This document shows, in pieces, positions 23,904 to 34,699 of a DNA stretch of 64,000 nt. Made by a program: the position numbers and the translations under genes. Source of the stretch: Cinnamomum chago (Eukaryota > Streptophyta > Magnoliopsida > Laurales > Lauraceae); contig CP142452.1 in the NCBI GenBank assembly GCA_038049695.1, positions 74,095,501 to 74,159,500 on the forward strand, given 5' to 3'. Below the pieces are notes generated by a model that was not told where the DNA came from, did not search any database, and was given only the letters and a program-made list of their open reading frames with translations. The stretch's first letter is position 1, and each line of letters begins with the position of its first letter.

Positions 23904-24763
23904 TACATATGGCACGATTTATGATTGTGATACCAAACCCAACCTAACCCAAGCCCAAGACATCAAAGAAAATGTCAATCTTACATCCACGTACAGTTAT
24001 GAACTTTTATATAGAATACGCTACTTAGTAATACAAAAAGTGAACATATGGGGCAAGTTAAGCACACCCTAAACCCAAGAGTAGTGCCACAGAGAAGAAG
24101 GTGTTCTCGAAAGAAAGGAAATGAGTAGTGCCCATAGTTTCTACTTTCAAGAAAGATACGCCTATGAGACGTTTTAGAAATCTTAAACCCAAACTACCTT
24201 CTTTCTTTTCAATGTATTTCCAAAAAAAAAATGCCATTTTCTCCGTGTTCTTTCTAACCAAACCCTAATGAGAGAAGTAAAACTCTACAAAGGGTTGTGC
24301 TTATTGAAAATCTCACATTGTTCTAATGCACACTCTTTTTTTTTTCACGGGACAAGCCCAAATTTTACTCCAATATGAGTTGGTCCAATAAAAATATAAA
24401 TCAAATGTAAAAAGAAATTCATATATTTTACAAGTGGGGGCCTACTTTCTCGAACATGTAGATGGAATATACCCCATTTCAATTCAAAATATTGAAATCG
24501 TGCAGGTCAAATTTTAAAGACCGAAAGGCACTTCCAAATATAATATAAAAAGATTTTTTAAAAAAGGTTTCTTTCGCACTTTTTAATTAAAGAAATACAC
24601 AAATCTTCACTTATGATGCAGTTCAGCTCAAGGGTTTAATGTCATTTTGAAACCTGATTTTCATCCAAATCAAGGACTATTTATATTCAAATATAAACTT
24701 GATTTTTATTAATATCATATGACTTATTTTCTCTTTCTTTCTTTCTTGTCTTACTAATTTGTT
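23904..24763. other. intergenic, no gene recognised
   Basis: AT-rich, with short open frames only. Confidence 0.4.
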
Positions 24764-24765
24764 AT

Positions 24766-25622
24766 AAATAAATTATTATTCTTCTGTCCACGTATAATCC
24801 CCAATCTTCTAGGTGGTACTTATGTTGGTTTTTATGTTGTTTTTTTTTTTTTTTTGGAAAAAAGCGTATTTTTTTAATCTATATGTATATTTTACATGCA
24901 TTAACTTAGATAGATGAATTCATTAATTATAAATAAATGAGATCAATAAATTAGATTTATATCTAATATTTTGTTGCGATTTAATTTGGCTATGTGATTG
25001 GAACAACCAACAGTTTTGATTTGAATAAGATTAGGCTTGAAATAAATAGAGAGAATTAGATTTTTGTTTAATTAGACTCATTTTAATCCAAATTATTTGA
25101 TCTAAATAAAAAACTACATTTGCGTCTAAATATAACTAGGCTTGGATTAAATAAAAATCCCAGTTTGAACATGAAATTAGATTAACCCCGAGGGATAGCT
25201 CAATTGGCCTAGGACTACGGTTTGCACCCGTAGGTTGTAGGTTCGAAACTGCACCACCACACTGGGGCCAAAGGGAATTTTACCCAGCTTTCTCTCCTGG
25301 TCTCGTAGGGATTATTCTGGCCCAAAGGGCTGGGAACCCTGCGTTATCAAAAATATAAAAGAAAAGACATGAAATTATATCAACGCATAAGCTGAATCAC
25401 ATCATGTCAAAAGATTTAATTTTTGTGTTTTTTCAATTGGAAAGTGTAATAGTAACTTAGAAAAAAGAAATATTTTATGCTTTCTTTGGCTGTGCATTTT
25501 AAATCCTTAAAAATCTGGGCTTCTTAATTTCAACATTTTGGATTGAAATAGACTGCACACATTAACATATCTGAGAAAGTGGGCCCAAACCTGTAAAACA
25601 CATGAACGATTTTTTATATTTT
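24766..25622 (+). repeat. direct repeat A (about 850 bp), carries a SINE
   Basis: Aligns from aataaattattattcttct to acacatgaacgatttttta with 29286-30165, including the internal SINE at the same place. The ends are not TG...CA, so these are probably duplicated blocks, not LTRs. Confidence 0.85.
25187..25360 (+). mobile_element. tRNA-derived SINE, copy in repeat A
   Basis: Pol III box A TAGCTCAATTGG (25196-25207) and box B GGTTCGAAAC (25240-25249) are spaced as in a tRNA gene. The body reads ctggggccaaaggg, ctctcctggtctcgtagggatt and gggaaccctgcgtta before an A-rich tail. It does not fold as a full tRNA downstream of box B. Confidence 0.85.
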
Positions 25623-26680
25623 TCCACCTCCAATTGTTCAGCAATATTCAAAAAATTCAATGTTTAGGGGACCTGGACCTGAACAAACAACCTTGGGATG
25701 AATTTAAAACAAAAAATTCCAACTTGACCAGCTCTGTTTAGAGCAAATGATGTCTAGTCACTGTAAGCTGCAAATCAAATTAGCTTTCTCAATATGAACA
25801 TGAAGTAGTTCAGCTGAATTGGTAGCAATAAATACCTAAGCCCCATACATAACTTGAATGACAAATAATCAATAAAGAGGAAAAGGAAAAATATATTACA
25901 GATGTTATCCAAGAGTTAGCAATCAAAAGGTACTGTGATCCATGTCAATTACCTTTCAAAAAAAATAAATAAATAACAAACCATGTCAATTGAGTGAAAC
26001 ACAGGGTCTAGAGAGAGTTTTATGATTTCAAACATTACAATTTAAATATTCATGTATCAAAAGATCCATAGCTTTTTTAGAAAGAAAGTAAAAGAAAAAA
26101 AATATGACTATGTATTTATATAATCCAAGAGTAGGTATCATAAAATGAAAAAAATGAGAATTGGAGTAGAAGGGAATGGTAAGAGTTTGGATTGAAACAA
26201 AGTCCTTGAAAAAAAAAGAAAGAAAAGAAAGTGGAGAACAGTTATTAGTGGTTATGATAAAGATATTAAGGTATTTGATGTAACTTCCAGTCAAAATTAT
26301 AACCGATAGTCAAAATTGGATCCAAAACCTCCTCGCTTAACATATTATAATAGTTAGGGTTCTTCCTGGGAAACATCCTTGTTATGTGTATCAACTATTG
26401 CATATAAAGCCAACAAAAAGGGCACTCTCAACCTTGTTTGTAGACCATTGATTTGATGATCCATATAAGCATTTGTCCTCATTCCAAGATCAATGGTTTA
26501 GATCATAAAAGAGACCGTGTTTAGGCCACAAAAACACTTAACAGAAAAACAGAAATTAAACATGAAATTAATCGAGAGCATTTTCAATGTCTTCAAACAC
26601 ATTCAAACATGTCAACCTTGTATGTATATAAGGAAAAAGAAGTTAGAGTTCCATAGATAAATAAATAGTGCACAAAGTGA
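25623..26680. other. intergenic, no gene recognised
   Basis: Possible downstream exons of the minus-strand gene starting at 27052 were looked for and not found. The sequence is AT-rich. Confidence 0.35.
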
Positions 26681-27052
26681 TTAGGACATGGTGCAATACC
26701 TTGAATGTCCTTCACGTACACCTCTTGAACACCTGGTGTTTTTGCTCACATATAGATAAAGCCCATTTACATTATCCCAAGACACTTTCAACATAGCATT
26801 TACATCACCATCATTAGCTACTTTAATCAATGTGAAGGCTTGACGGTTGTTGTGAAGGTACCAAATTTCAATGGCTTTGTCGTTTTCTATCCACTTCGTT
26901 GCTTGTAATGCACTATGGAACAATGTAGAGTACTTTGTGAAATTGCTTAGATACATCATTTTTTGTTCACCTCCCCTGTACACCGGATTGGTCGTATTCC
27001 AATCAAACTCTCCATTAAAGTGGAATACAACAAACGTCTCATCCTCTGACAT
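26681..27052 (-). CDS. hypothetical protein, possible MULE N-terminal-like domain
   Basis: A 123-aa frame: MSEDETFVVFHFNGEFDW, VYRGGEQKMMYLSNFTKY and IEIWYLHNNRQAFTLIKV are the most structured parts. The alternation and the YRGG turn resemble the N-terminal domain of plant Mutator-like transposase proteins, but that is a loose match. A good 3' splice site (tttctttag) lies just before the ATG. A possible donor (cattcaag followed by gtattg) lies near the 3' end, so the frame may be one exon. A candidate 5' UTR exon ends at the donor near 28902. Three short repeated aa stretches are absent. Function unknown. Confidence 0.45.
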   Translation of the reverse strand: MSEDETFVVFHFNGEFDWNTTNPVYRGGEQKMMYLSNFTKYSTLFHSALQATKWIENDKAIEIWYLHNNRQAFTLIKVANDGDVNAMLKVSWDNVNGLYLYVSKNTRCSRGVREGHSRYCTMS

Positions 27053-27079
27053 CCTAAAGAAACCGAAAATAAATTAACA

Positions 27080-28890
27080 TGAGATAAGAACATGTGACAT
27101 TTAGTAAATAAACCCCACTAGACATGGTAACGAAAGCTAGAGACCCCAATATTTTATATGATGTAATTCATTTTATCAAAATCATCAAAATGACAAATAA
27201 GAAGTGAACAAAGTGGGCCTGCACAACAATTCCGTACTTAGAAATTATCAACATTCATCATATTTTTAGAAACTTGCATAAGTTTTTCAGCATTCACTGA
27301 AACTTGTATAAGTTCTAGAAAGGAGTTGCAAAAGGAAGAAAAAAAAAATCATTCATCTCATATTCAACTTTCATTCAGCTTTCATAAGGATTAAGAAAAC
27401 AAATGAAATAATAACAACATTGAAGTTTCATTTCCCCTTGAAATAACTTTTAGAGACAGAAAAAATGGAGAAAACATAAAATCCACATAAAAACTCAGAT
27501 GGTTGATACTTGATACAAAATGAAATGCAGAATTCAAATGAACCACATCCACATTGACATTGAAATCTTTATCAATTGGGAAGTAAGAAAATGCAGATGC
27601 CTGAACATGTCAATGGTTTAGTCTAAATACATGTTCTAAAGCATAATGACTCAGCGTGCTATAAGGTGGTATGCATGTTTACTTTGAGCATTGCAAGTGC
27701 AATGTAACAACATAACTGGGTAGATTCCATCAGTAAATTGTGGGCGAGTGTTCATATAAGTTTATTAGGTGAATCTTTATCCTTTCCGATGATAAGTTGA
27801 AGGGTGGAAAAATCTAGTCGAGCATGAAGAGGGATTGTTTCATGTCATTATTATAGACCAGCATTATACCATACCACTGAAGGGTAGTAGGCAAAACTAA
27901 AAGTAAATAGTCGGGCTTTCTTTATTCTCATTGCAAAGTGAGTCATCAATAGAGAAAGCGTTTAGTGAGGGTCCTCTCATTCGGTATGAAAAAGAAGAAA
28001 AAATAATGGTTTTGCTCATGAGTTAATGTTTAAAGTATCTTAGACCAGGCTTCAATTCCTCGAATGAGTAATTCAACTTCATTTCCCTATTGATTGAATT
28101 GAATTTTTGTGATCTTCGTAGCCTCATGCAAACATAGGAACAGAGCTTAAGAATGTAAAAGAATAGTTCGTAAATGATCCCATTCCCTATGGGCCCATAA
28201 ACCAAATCTTGGACAGTGAAAGCAAGCATACAATGTTCCATGATCCATGCTCAGAACATCATGTTGAAAGAAGAATCTACTGGTGTGCTACTGTATCATC
28301 AGGTGAACTCATTGAAAATCTTGACATCCAATAAAAATAGAGAACTACTAGCCTCTTACAAGTCTCTGATCTCTCATCTGGTCTCCTTCGGTACTGTAAA
28401 TCTTTTGTTCAATACAAGTTGCCATTTCCAAGAAAAAAAAAGGTGAACAGTTGGTCCACACCAAATGCTGCTAATAAAAGTTGTATTTTGGATGAAAACC
28501 AACTTCAAAGTTTTTCACCTTCCGCAAAGCATTGCAAAGAGGGAAAGGACCACAAATGTACAGAAACTATTGTAGAATTACAACTCACTAACTCAGAGCC
28601 TGCTCTAAGCTCTAGACATGCTTTGGTTTTTCCCTGTCCGGAAAAGAACTACTTTGCTCACAACTCATAGCCTCCTCATTGGCAAGGGTAAGGCATTAGT
28701 TGTATTGTATTATCTAAAAAATCCAATCAACCAACTAAAAAAACAAAAAACCAATCCAATCAACCAACTAGAAAAATAAAAAATCATTGTAAGAAGAAAT
28801 GCCTTGGATATAGAATATTGGAGAAGAACCTTGGAGAAGAAAGGGCTATCTATTTTTACAAGAGAAGAAAAGAGTTGAGCGTGTAGAATT
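27080..28890. other. probable 5'-UTR intron of the minus-strand gene, no other gene
   Basis: AT-rich sequence between a candidate donor (minus strand, caaggtaataaaa at about 28902) and the acceptor before 27052. No frame in it shows family motifs. Confidence 0.4.
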
Positions 28891-28902
28891 TTATTACCTT
28901 GA

Positions 28903-28975
28903 AAACCAGGTCTTCAGATTCTGAGGACTTCCTCTAGGGCTTGGGTTTTGATGTAGAGAAAAAGAGGAAGGCGAG

Positions 28976-29019
<44 letters not shown>

Positions 29020-29165
29020 GTGGAGTGCGACCGGTGGGCATTCTTCTGAGACCGGAGATGGAAGTGAAATGGAGACCGGACATGGACTGGTCTGGTCTTC
29101 TCCTTCTTTCGTTTCTTCTTTTCTTTTTTTGTGTTTCAGCTTTCGTCCCTTTGCTAGCATCAACT
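28903..29165 (-). other. candidate non-coding first exon with CT microsatellite
   Basis: On the minus strand this stretch has a CT-rich leader containing about 20 CT units (28977-29019 on the plus strand as GA) and a good 5' splice site at its end. This is a common layout for plant 5' UTR exons. Ser-Leu frames through it are artefacts of the repeat. Confidence 0.4.
28977..29019. repeat. (GA)n microsatellite
   Basis: A pure GA dinucleotide array of about 20 units. Confidence 0.95.
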
Positions 29166-29285
29166 AACAAAGGGTAAAATGGGCAAAAATAAGGAAGATT
29201 TGGGCTGAAGGTCCTTCCCTGATAATATAATAATTTTGGGGTCCCAACAGTGGTTATCCTATTTAAGGAGATTTCTTTAGTAAAT

Positions 29286-30165
29286 GTCCCAATAAATTAT
29301 TATTCTTCTGTCCACGTATAATCCCAATCTTCTAGGTGGTACTTATGTCATTTTTTTTTGGCAAAAAGCATATTTTTTTAATCTATATGTATATTTTGCA
29401 TGCATTAACTTAGATAGATGAATTCATTAATTATAAATAAATGAGATCAAGAAATTAGATTTATATCTAATATTTGTCGAAATTTAACTTGGCTATGTGA
29501 TTGGAACAACCAACAGTTTTGATTTGAATAAGATTAGGCTTGAAAAAAATAGAGAGAACCAGATTTTTGTCCGATTAGACTCATTTTAATCGAACAACAT
29601 TTTTCTTTGTCCAATTAGATTCATTTTAATTCAAATTATTTGATCTAAATAAAACATCACATTTGTGTCTAAATATAACTAGGATTGGATTAAATAAAAA
29701 TCCTAGTTTGAACATGAAATTAGATTAACCATGATGGGTAGCTTAGTTGGCCTAGGACAATGATTTGCACCTGGAGGTTGTGGGTTCGAAACTGCACTAC
29801 CACACTGGGGCCGCAGGAAGATTTTACTTGACTTTCTCTCCTGGGCCTGTAGGGATTATTCTTGCCCAAAAGGTTGGGAGCCCTGCATTAAAAAAAAAAA
29901 AAACATGAATATAGATCCATGCATAAGCTGAATCACATCCAGTCAAAAGATTTAATTTTTGTGTTTTTCAATTGGAAAGTGTAAAAGTAACTTAGAAAAA
30001 AGAAATATTCTATGCTTTTCTTGGCTGTGCATTTTAAATCCTTAAAAATCTGGGCTTCACGATTTCAACATTTTGGATTGAAATAGACTACATACATTAA
30101 CATATCTGAGAAAGTGAGCCCAAACGTGTAAAACACAAGAACATTTTTTTATATTTTGTTCATGT
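29286..30165 (+). repeat. direct repeat B (about 870 bp), carries a SINE
   Basis: Second copy of repeat A in the same orientation, about 4.5 kb away. It has an extra 45-bp partial duplication near 29590-29640 (ccgattagactcattttaat then ccaattagattcattttaat). Confidence 0.85.
29730..29903 (+). mobile_element. tRNA-derived SINE, copy in repeat B
   Basis: Box A TAGCTTAGTTGG and box B GGTTCGAAAC, with body and tail matching the copy at 25187-25360, and a clean A tail at 29889-29903. Confidence 0.85.
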
Positions 30166-30416
30166 TTTCTATATAAGTACAATCTTACACTGGGTACAAT
30201 CTTATAATGGGACCAACTTATCCTAAATGTGTATTAGAGAAGTTTAGATTTTCAATAGATAGGGTCCACCAAAGAGTTTTACTTTTAATAAACAAAACTG
30301 ATAAGACTAATGTAGTCTCCGATTTAAAGCGATGAAATGAATAATTAAGTAATGCTAATAAACTTGATTTTATGGGTGAAGCAGTTAGAAGCGCTTGCTT
30401 CACGACCTTGTATTCT

Positions 30417-31602
30417 ATTAAATTTCAATAGCTAACCATTGCTACCAAAACCTCGAGGCTTTAGTAGAGGCAGCGGAAATACTTTTTAATATTCCCCCTC
30501 GAGTGGATCCCACTCCTCAATCTTCCCCTTAGGAACCTGGCCGGCTCACTTTTGGCGACACGTTTTTTTTTTATTTTTGCGCCGAGTCATTCCTCCTGTA
30601 ATTCAAACTCATGACCGGCTGACTCTGATACTATATTAAATTGAGTTTTTTTGTATATATGCCCCTAAAGTTTGTAGGATTTGTAAATAAGCCCCTTAGG
30701 TTTTAGTATTTGTAAATAGGCCATTGTCTTTTCTTTTTAATGCATTTCATGTCCCCAAAATCAATATTCCTAATAAGAATGGGCAGCCACTATGAGATTT
30801 GTGTAGAATTTTTATATAAATGACAGCTTTTCCCTTACCTCCATCAAGCAAAAATAAATATTTTTATTATTTACAAAAATATCATTATTTATTTCAAGTC
30901 CCAAATGGTTTCTCTTAATAACTCTCACATGCCCATGAACGAGGGCCGACCCAAGTACAAAAGCTTGAGGAGCGAAGCCCCCACCCAGAAGTTTCTATTT
31001 TTTTTACGTTTACCCCTTCCCCCAATATTTCTTTTACATAAAGCTAAACACAACCACCCATCGCAAACTCTAAAAAATAATATTTTTTATTTTTTACATT
31101 TGGCCATCACCACAATATTTCTTTTACACCCATACACATGAAGCATAATCATGTATTTTGAAAGTTTCATCAATCCAACAAAGGGACGTCTATGAATTGG
31201 ATAAATCATAACCGGTTATGAGTACAAGTATTGATTGTCGTCATGATAAATCTGGATTTAATGAAATGAGCCATGTATTGATAAAACAAATTACGTTGGG
31301 GTATTCTCTCCCATTAAGTGCAATTGTTAATGTTAGCCGTTTTATAATAAAAAGAATGAGAAATTATGCATATAAGGATAAAAGAAAAATGGACAAAAGT
31401 GTCATTTCACTCTTAAAACCTATGGTTGTTGGATGACTATTGATTTTGGGAGACAGAAGGTATTAAAATGAAATGCAAATGCCTATTTAAAAATACTAAA
31501 AGCTTAGGAGCCTATTTACAAATCTTACAAACGTTAAGGAAGTATATACAGAAAGCTTTATTAAATTTAATCAGCTAATCATTACTTCCAAAACCTCGAG
31601 GC
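30417..31602 (-). mobile_element. TRIM-like element relic with a nested MITE
   Basis: On the minus strand, a segment ending cctcgaggttttgg...gattaaatt (31602-31560) recurs at 30460-30418 (cctcgaggttttggtagcaa...tttaata). Between them, read on the minus strand, are a primer-site-like gtatcagagtcagc (about 30630) and a purine tract gaggggga (about 30500). That is the order LTR, primer site, short core, purine tract, LTR of a TRIM. One LTR is split by the MITE at 30643-31558. Confidence 0.45.
30643..31558. mobile_element. Mutator-type MITE with 9-bp target duplication
   Basis: Terminal inverted repeats of about 125 bp: left tttgtatatatgcccctaaag...tttagtatttgtaaataggc; right the same motifs reversed (gcctatttaaaaatactaaaag, tatatacagaaagc). 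TATTAAATT flanks both ends (30634-30642 and 31559-31567). Long TIRs plus a 9-bp duplication are the mark of Mutator-like elements. No transposase is inside. Confidence 0.8.
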
Positions 31603-31680
31603 CGTTCCTCTATGTTATTCAGGAATGAATTACGAAGGCCCACAGAAGTATTTGATCTTGACTTTCTAGAGCCGGTGCTG

Positions 31681-32066
31681 TTGGCACCGACGCATAGGAC
31701 GATGCCAGGCAAATGAGGGAATGCGTTGAGGCAGGTAACAATAACTACATTTTGGCTTTTCCCTCCAGGGATGACATTGGAGTTGAACTAACGGATAAGT
31801 CAAGTGCGCTGGCCCAAAAAGACAGTTACCCTCCATGTATCTTGCTTTATGAGCAGAGAGTCCTATTGTCAAAGCCATGGAGCCATAAGCTTGGCACCGA
31901 CGCATAGGACGATGCCAGGCAAATGAGGGAATGCGTTGAGGCAGGTAACAATAACTACATTTTGGCTTTTCCCTCCAGGGATGACATTGGAGTTGGACTC
32001 ACGGATAAGTCAAGTGCGCTGGCCCAAAAAGACAGTTACCCTCCATGTATCTTGCTGTATGAGCAG
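31681..32066. repeat. 210-bp tandem duplication
   Basis: ttggcaccgacgcatagg starts at 31681 and again at 31891. The second copy matches nearly base for base to gtatcttgct about 32060 and stops short. An open frame (31713-31907) spans the first copy but has no known motif. Confidence 0.9.
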
Positions 32067-32149
32067 AGCGTGACATTTTGACTTGTCTCCCTGTCATTCT
32101 CTCCACCACACTCAAGAAAATCAAAACAACAAAATTTACTAGACCTCCT

Positions 32150-32240
32150 CTTCCAACCACACAACCTTCAGCAACACAAACCCAACAAAAAAGATGAGCA
32201 CGAGCAGACAGAGATGAACAATGGTGAGGGTAGAACCACA
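32150..32240 (+). repeat. degenerate extra copy of the LecRK 5' flank
   Basis: cttccaaccacacaac...gatgagca...agacagagatgaacaatgg resembles the block just upstream of both LecRK start codons. It lies about 450 bp upstream of copy 2. It may mark a lost third LecRK copy or a promoter duplication. Confidence 0.5.
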
Positions 32241-32261
32241 GGCAGAGTCCATGGGATCGGT

Positions 32262-32340
32262 AGCCAAGTGATAAAAGGGCATCCTAGCTCACCTTAGGTG
32301 CCTGGGATCAATTGGAGTACGGTAGAACGAAGAGCACAAA
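32262..32340 (+). mobile_element. possible tRNA-derived SINE head
   Basis: ggtagccaagtgataaaagg (box-A-like) and cctgggatcaattgg (box-B-like) stand at tRNA spacing. Both boxes are imperfect and no second copy is in the window. Confidence 0.35.
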
Positions 32341-32614
32341 GCAGGGAGAACTCAAGCTGAACACAACGAAAAAAATAAAATTGAATATCAAATCAAGATT
32401 AAAAAAAAAATAGGGGAAGCTGGGAGTAAAAGCAACCCATTTTTGTCAATTTGTAATCTTGAAGAATACAATTTTTATTTTTATTTTTTTGTCATTTTGT
32501 GTTTACAAGCAAATAGCAAGGAAGAAAAAAGAAATGAAGAAAAAGAAAAAGAAATTCAATCTGGGAGTAGAGAACAAAATTGACTTAGACTCTCACTTCC
32601 AACCACACAACGTT

Positions 32615-32624
32615 ACATATATAG
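32615..32624 (+). promoter_or_regulatory. LecRK copy 2 TATA box
   Basis: acatatatag lies in the conserved 5' block, about 75 bp before the ATG. Confidence 0.6.
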
Positions 32625-32698
32625 AGAGACAGAGAGATGAGCAATGATGAAGTATGTAATATGAAACTTGCCAGCTGAAAGAGAGTCAGGAGAGTCTA

Positions 32699-34699
32699 AT
32701 GAATTCTCCTACAATGCTCTCCAAGATTCTACTGCTGTTTTCCTTTGCACTTGCAGCTTCCAGTGCCCATGAATTCACCTACAATGGATTCCATGAGGCA
32801 AACTTGAGCCTGGATGGCACAGCACAGATCACACCAAGTGGTCTGTTGAAGCTTACCAACACTACAGTACAAATGAAGGGTCATGCTTTCTACCCCATTC
32901 CAATTCCCTTCAAGAATGCTTCCAATGGTAACGTTCTCACTTTCTCTACTAGTTTTGTCTTTGCAATCATCCCTGAATATCCCACCATTAGCAGCGCGGG
33001 GCTAGCCTTTGCAGTTTCCCCTACAAATTTGCTGATCAACACCGCAGCTGCACATTATATGGGTCTCTTCAATCTCACCAATGATGGAAGCTCGACAAAC
33101 CATATTGTTGCTGTCGAGCTAGATACAATTCAGAACATTGATGTGGGAGATATTGATGACAACCATGTTGGGATTGACATCAACAGCATCAGGTCTCGCA
33201 ATTCCTCTCATGCAGCTTATTATGTCAATGAAAATGGAGGGTACAAGAACATAAGCCTTAAAAGTGGAGAAATGATTCAGGCATGGGTAGATTACAATGG
33301 TATAGAAAAGAAACTTACAGTCACACTCTCTCCTGCAAACCTGCCTAAACCTACTCATCCCCTCATATCAATAATAGTTGACCTTTCACTGATATTCCAA
33401 GACTATATGTATGTGGGTTTTTCTTCTGCTACGAGTCCAATAGTAGCATCGCATTATATTGTAGGGTGGAGCTTTAAGATGAATGGAGTTGCAAAATCAC
33501 TTGACATCTCAAATCTTCCTAAGCTTCCTCGTACGGGACCGAAGGAGAGGTCAAAGTTTCTGGTGATGGGGTTGCCTATAATTGTCGTAGCTTCTGTATT
33601 ATCAATCACCTTTGGAGTTGTATACATGTTGAGAAGAAATATCAAATTTGCTGAAGTACTCGAAGATTGGGAGAGGGAATATAAAGCACATAGGTTCTCA
33701 TTCAAGGATCTATTCATTGCCACCAAGGGCTTTAGAGAGAGTGAGCTTTTGGGGATTGGAGGTTTTGGTAGGGTGTACAAAGGTATATTACCAACTTCCA
33801 AAAATGAAATAGCTGTGAAGAGAGTTTCTCATCAATCAAAGCAAGGGACAAGAGAATTTATTGCAGAGGTTGTGAGCCTTGGCCGCCTCCGCCATCGCAA
33901 CTTGGTAAAGCTATGTGGTTATTGCCGGCGTAAAGGAGAGCTCCTCCTGGTCTATGATTACATGCCCAATGGAAGTCTTGACAAGTTCCTCTTCCATGAA
34001 GACAGGACTCTGGGTTGGGCTGAAAGGTTTCGAATAGTGAAAGGAGTAGCTTCAGGGCTGCTCTATTTGCATGAGGAATGGGAGCAGGTGGTTGTTCACA
34101 GAGACATCAAAGCTAGCAATGTTTTATTAGACAGTGAGTTAAATGGGAGGTTAGGCGACTTTGGCCTTTCGAGGATGTATGATCATGGAACTGATCCTCA
34201 TACTACCCATCTGGTAGGAACACTGGGCTATCTTGCACCTGAGCTTGCTAGAACTGGCAAGGGAACTACAGCCACAGACACATTCTCTTTCGGGGTGTTT
34301 TTGCTCGAGGTCGCTTGTGGGAAGAGACCTATAGGCCAACATCAATCAGGGGAGGAGCTGATGTTAGTGGATTGGGTATCTGAATGCTGGAAGAGGGGGG
34401 AGATCATAGAGGCCAAGGATCCAAAATTGGGAAGCGACTATGCAATTGAGGAAATGGAGCTGGTTTTGAAGCTAGGTCTGCTATGCTCACATCCCAAACC
34501 GGAGGCCAGGCCTACCATGCGGCAAGTTGCGCAGATGCTTGATGGTGATTATAGTTTGCCTGAATTGTCATTGCAGTGTTTCGATATCAGTGCTTTACCG
34601 GAGATGCAAAGGGAACATACTGATGATATATTCATGTCCTACCGTACTTCAGGCTACTCATCATCAGTAACAGAGTCATTTCTCTCTGGAGGCCGTTGA
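32699..34699 (+). CDS. LECRK: L-type lectin receptor-like kinase, copy 2
   Basis: An intronless 666-aa paralogue of the kinase at 20947-22920. It has a signal peptide (1-23), lectin domain (about 24-262, with VELDT where copy 1 has VELDA), transmembrane helix (about 287-310) and RD kinase with GIGGFGRVYKG, IAVKR, HRDIKASN, DFGLSR and APEL all intact. The C-tail has an extra stretch around DDIFMSYR. Changes from copy 1 cluster in the lectin and juxtamembrane parts, while the kinase is almost identical at DNA level. It probably acts at the plasma membrane like copy 1. Different lectin surfaces could give different ligands; that is inference. Promoter and 3' flank are shared with copy 1. Confidence 0.95.
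   Translation: MNSPTMLSKILLLFSFALAASSAHEFTYNGFHEANLSLDGTAQITPSGLLKLTNTTVQMKGHAFYPIPIPFKNASNGNVLTFSTSFVFAIIPEYPTISSAGLAFAVSPTNLLINTAAAHYMGLFNLTNDGSSTNHIVAVELDTIQNIDVGDIDDNHVGIDINSIRSRNSSHAAYYVNENGGYKNISLKSGEMIQAWVDYNGIEKKLTVTLSPANLPKPTHPLISIIVDLSLIFQDYMYVGFSSATSPIVASHYIVGWSFKMNGVAKSLDISNLPKLPRTGPKERSKFLVMGLPIIVVASVLSITFGVVYMLRRNIKFAEVLEDWEREYKAHRFSFKDLFIATKGFRESELLGIGGFGRVYKGILPTSKNEIAVKRVSHQSKQGTREFIAEVVSLGRLRHRNLVKLCGYCRRKGELLLVYDYMPNGSLDKFLFHEDRTLGWAERFRIVKGVASGLLYLHEEWEQVVVHRDIKASNVLLDSELNGRLGDFGLSRMYDHGTDPHTTHLVGTLGYLAPELARTGKGTTATDTFSFGVFLLEVACGKRPIGQHQSGEELMLVDWVSECWKRGEIIEAKDPKLGSDYAIEEMELVLKLGLLCSHPKPEARPTMRQVAQMLDGDYSLPELSLQCFDISALPEMQREHTDDIFMSYRTSGYSSSVTESFLSGGR

Noticed and set aside
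25187..25260. Functional tRNA gene
   Set aside because: Box A and B are present but the acceptor stem does not pair and a SINE body with A tail follows.
24766..30165. LTR pair of a retrotransposon
   Set aside because: The direct repeats do not start TG and end CA, and no primer site, purine tract or target duplication was found.
31713..31907. 64-aa ORF in the 210-bp tandem repeat
   Set aside because: The second copy breaks it and no family motif is visible.
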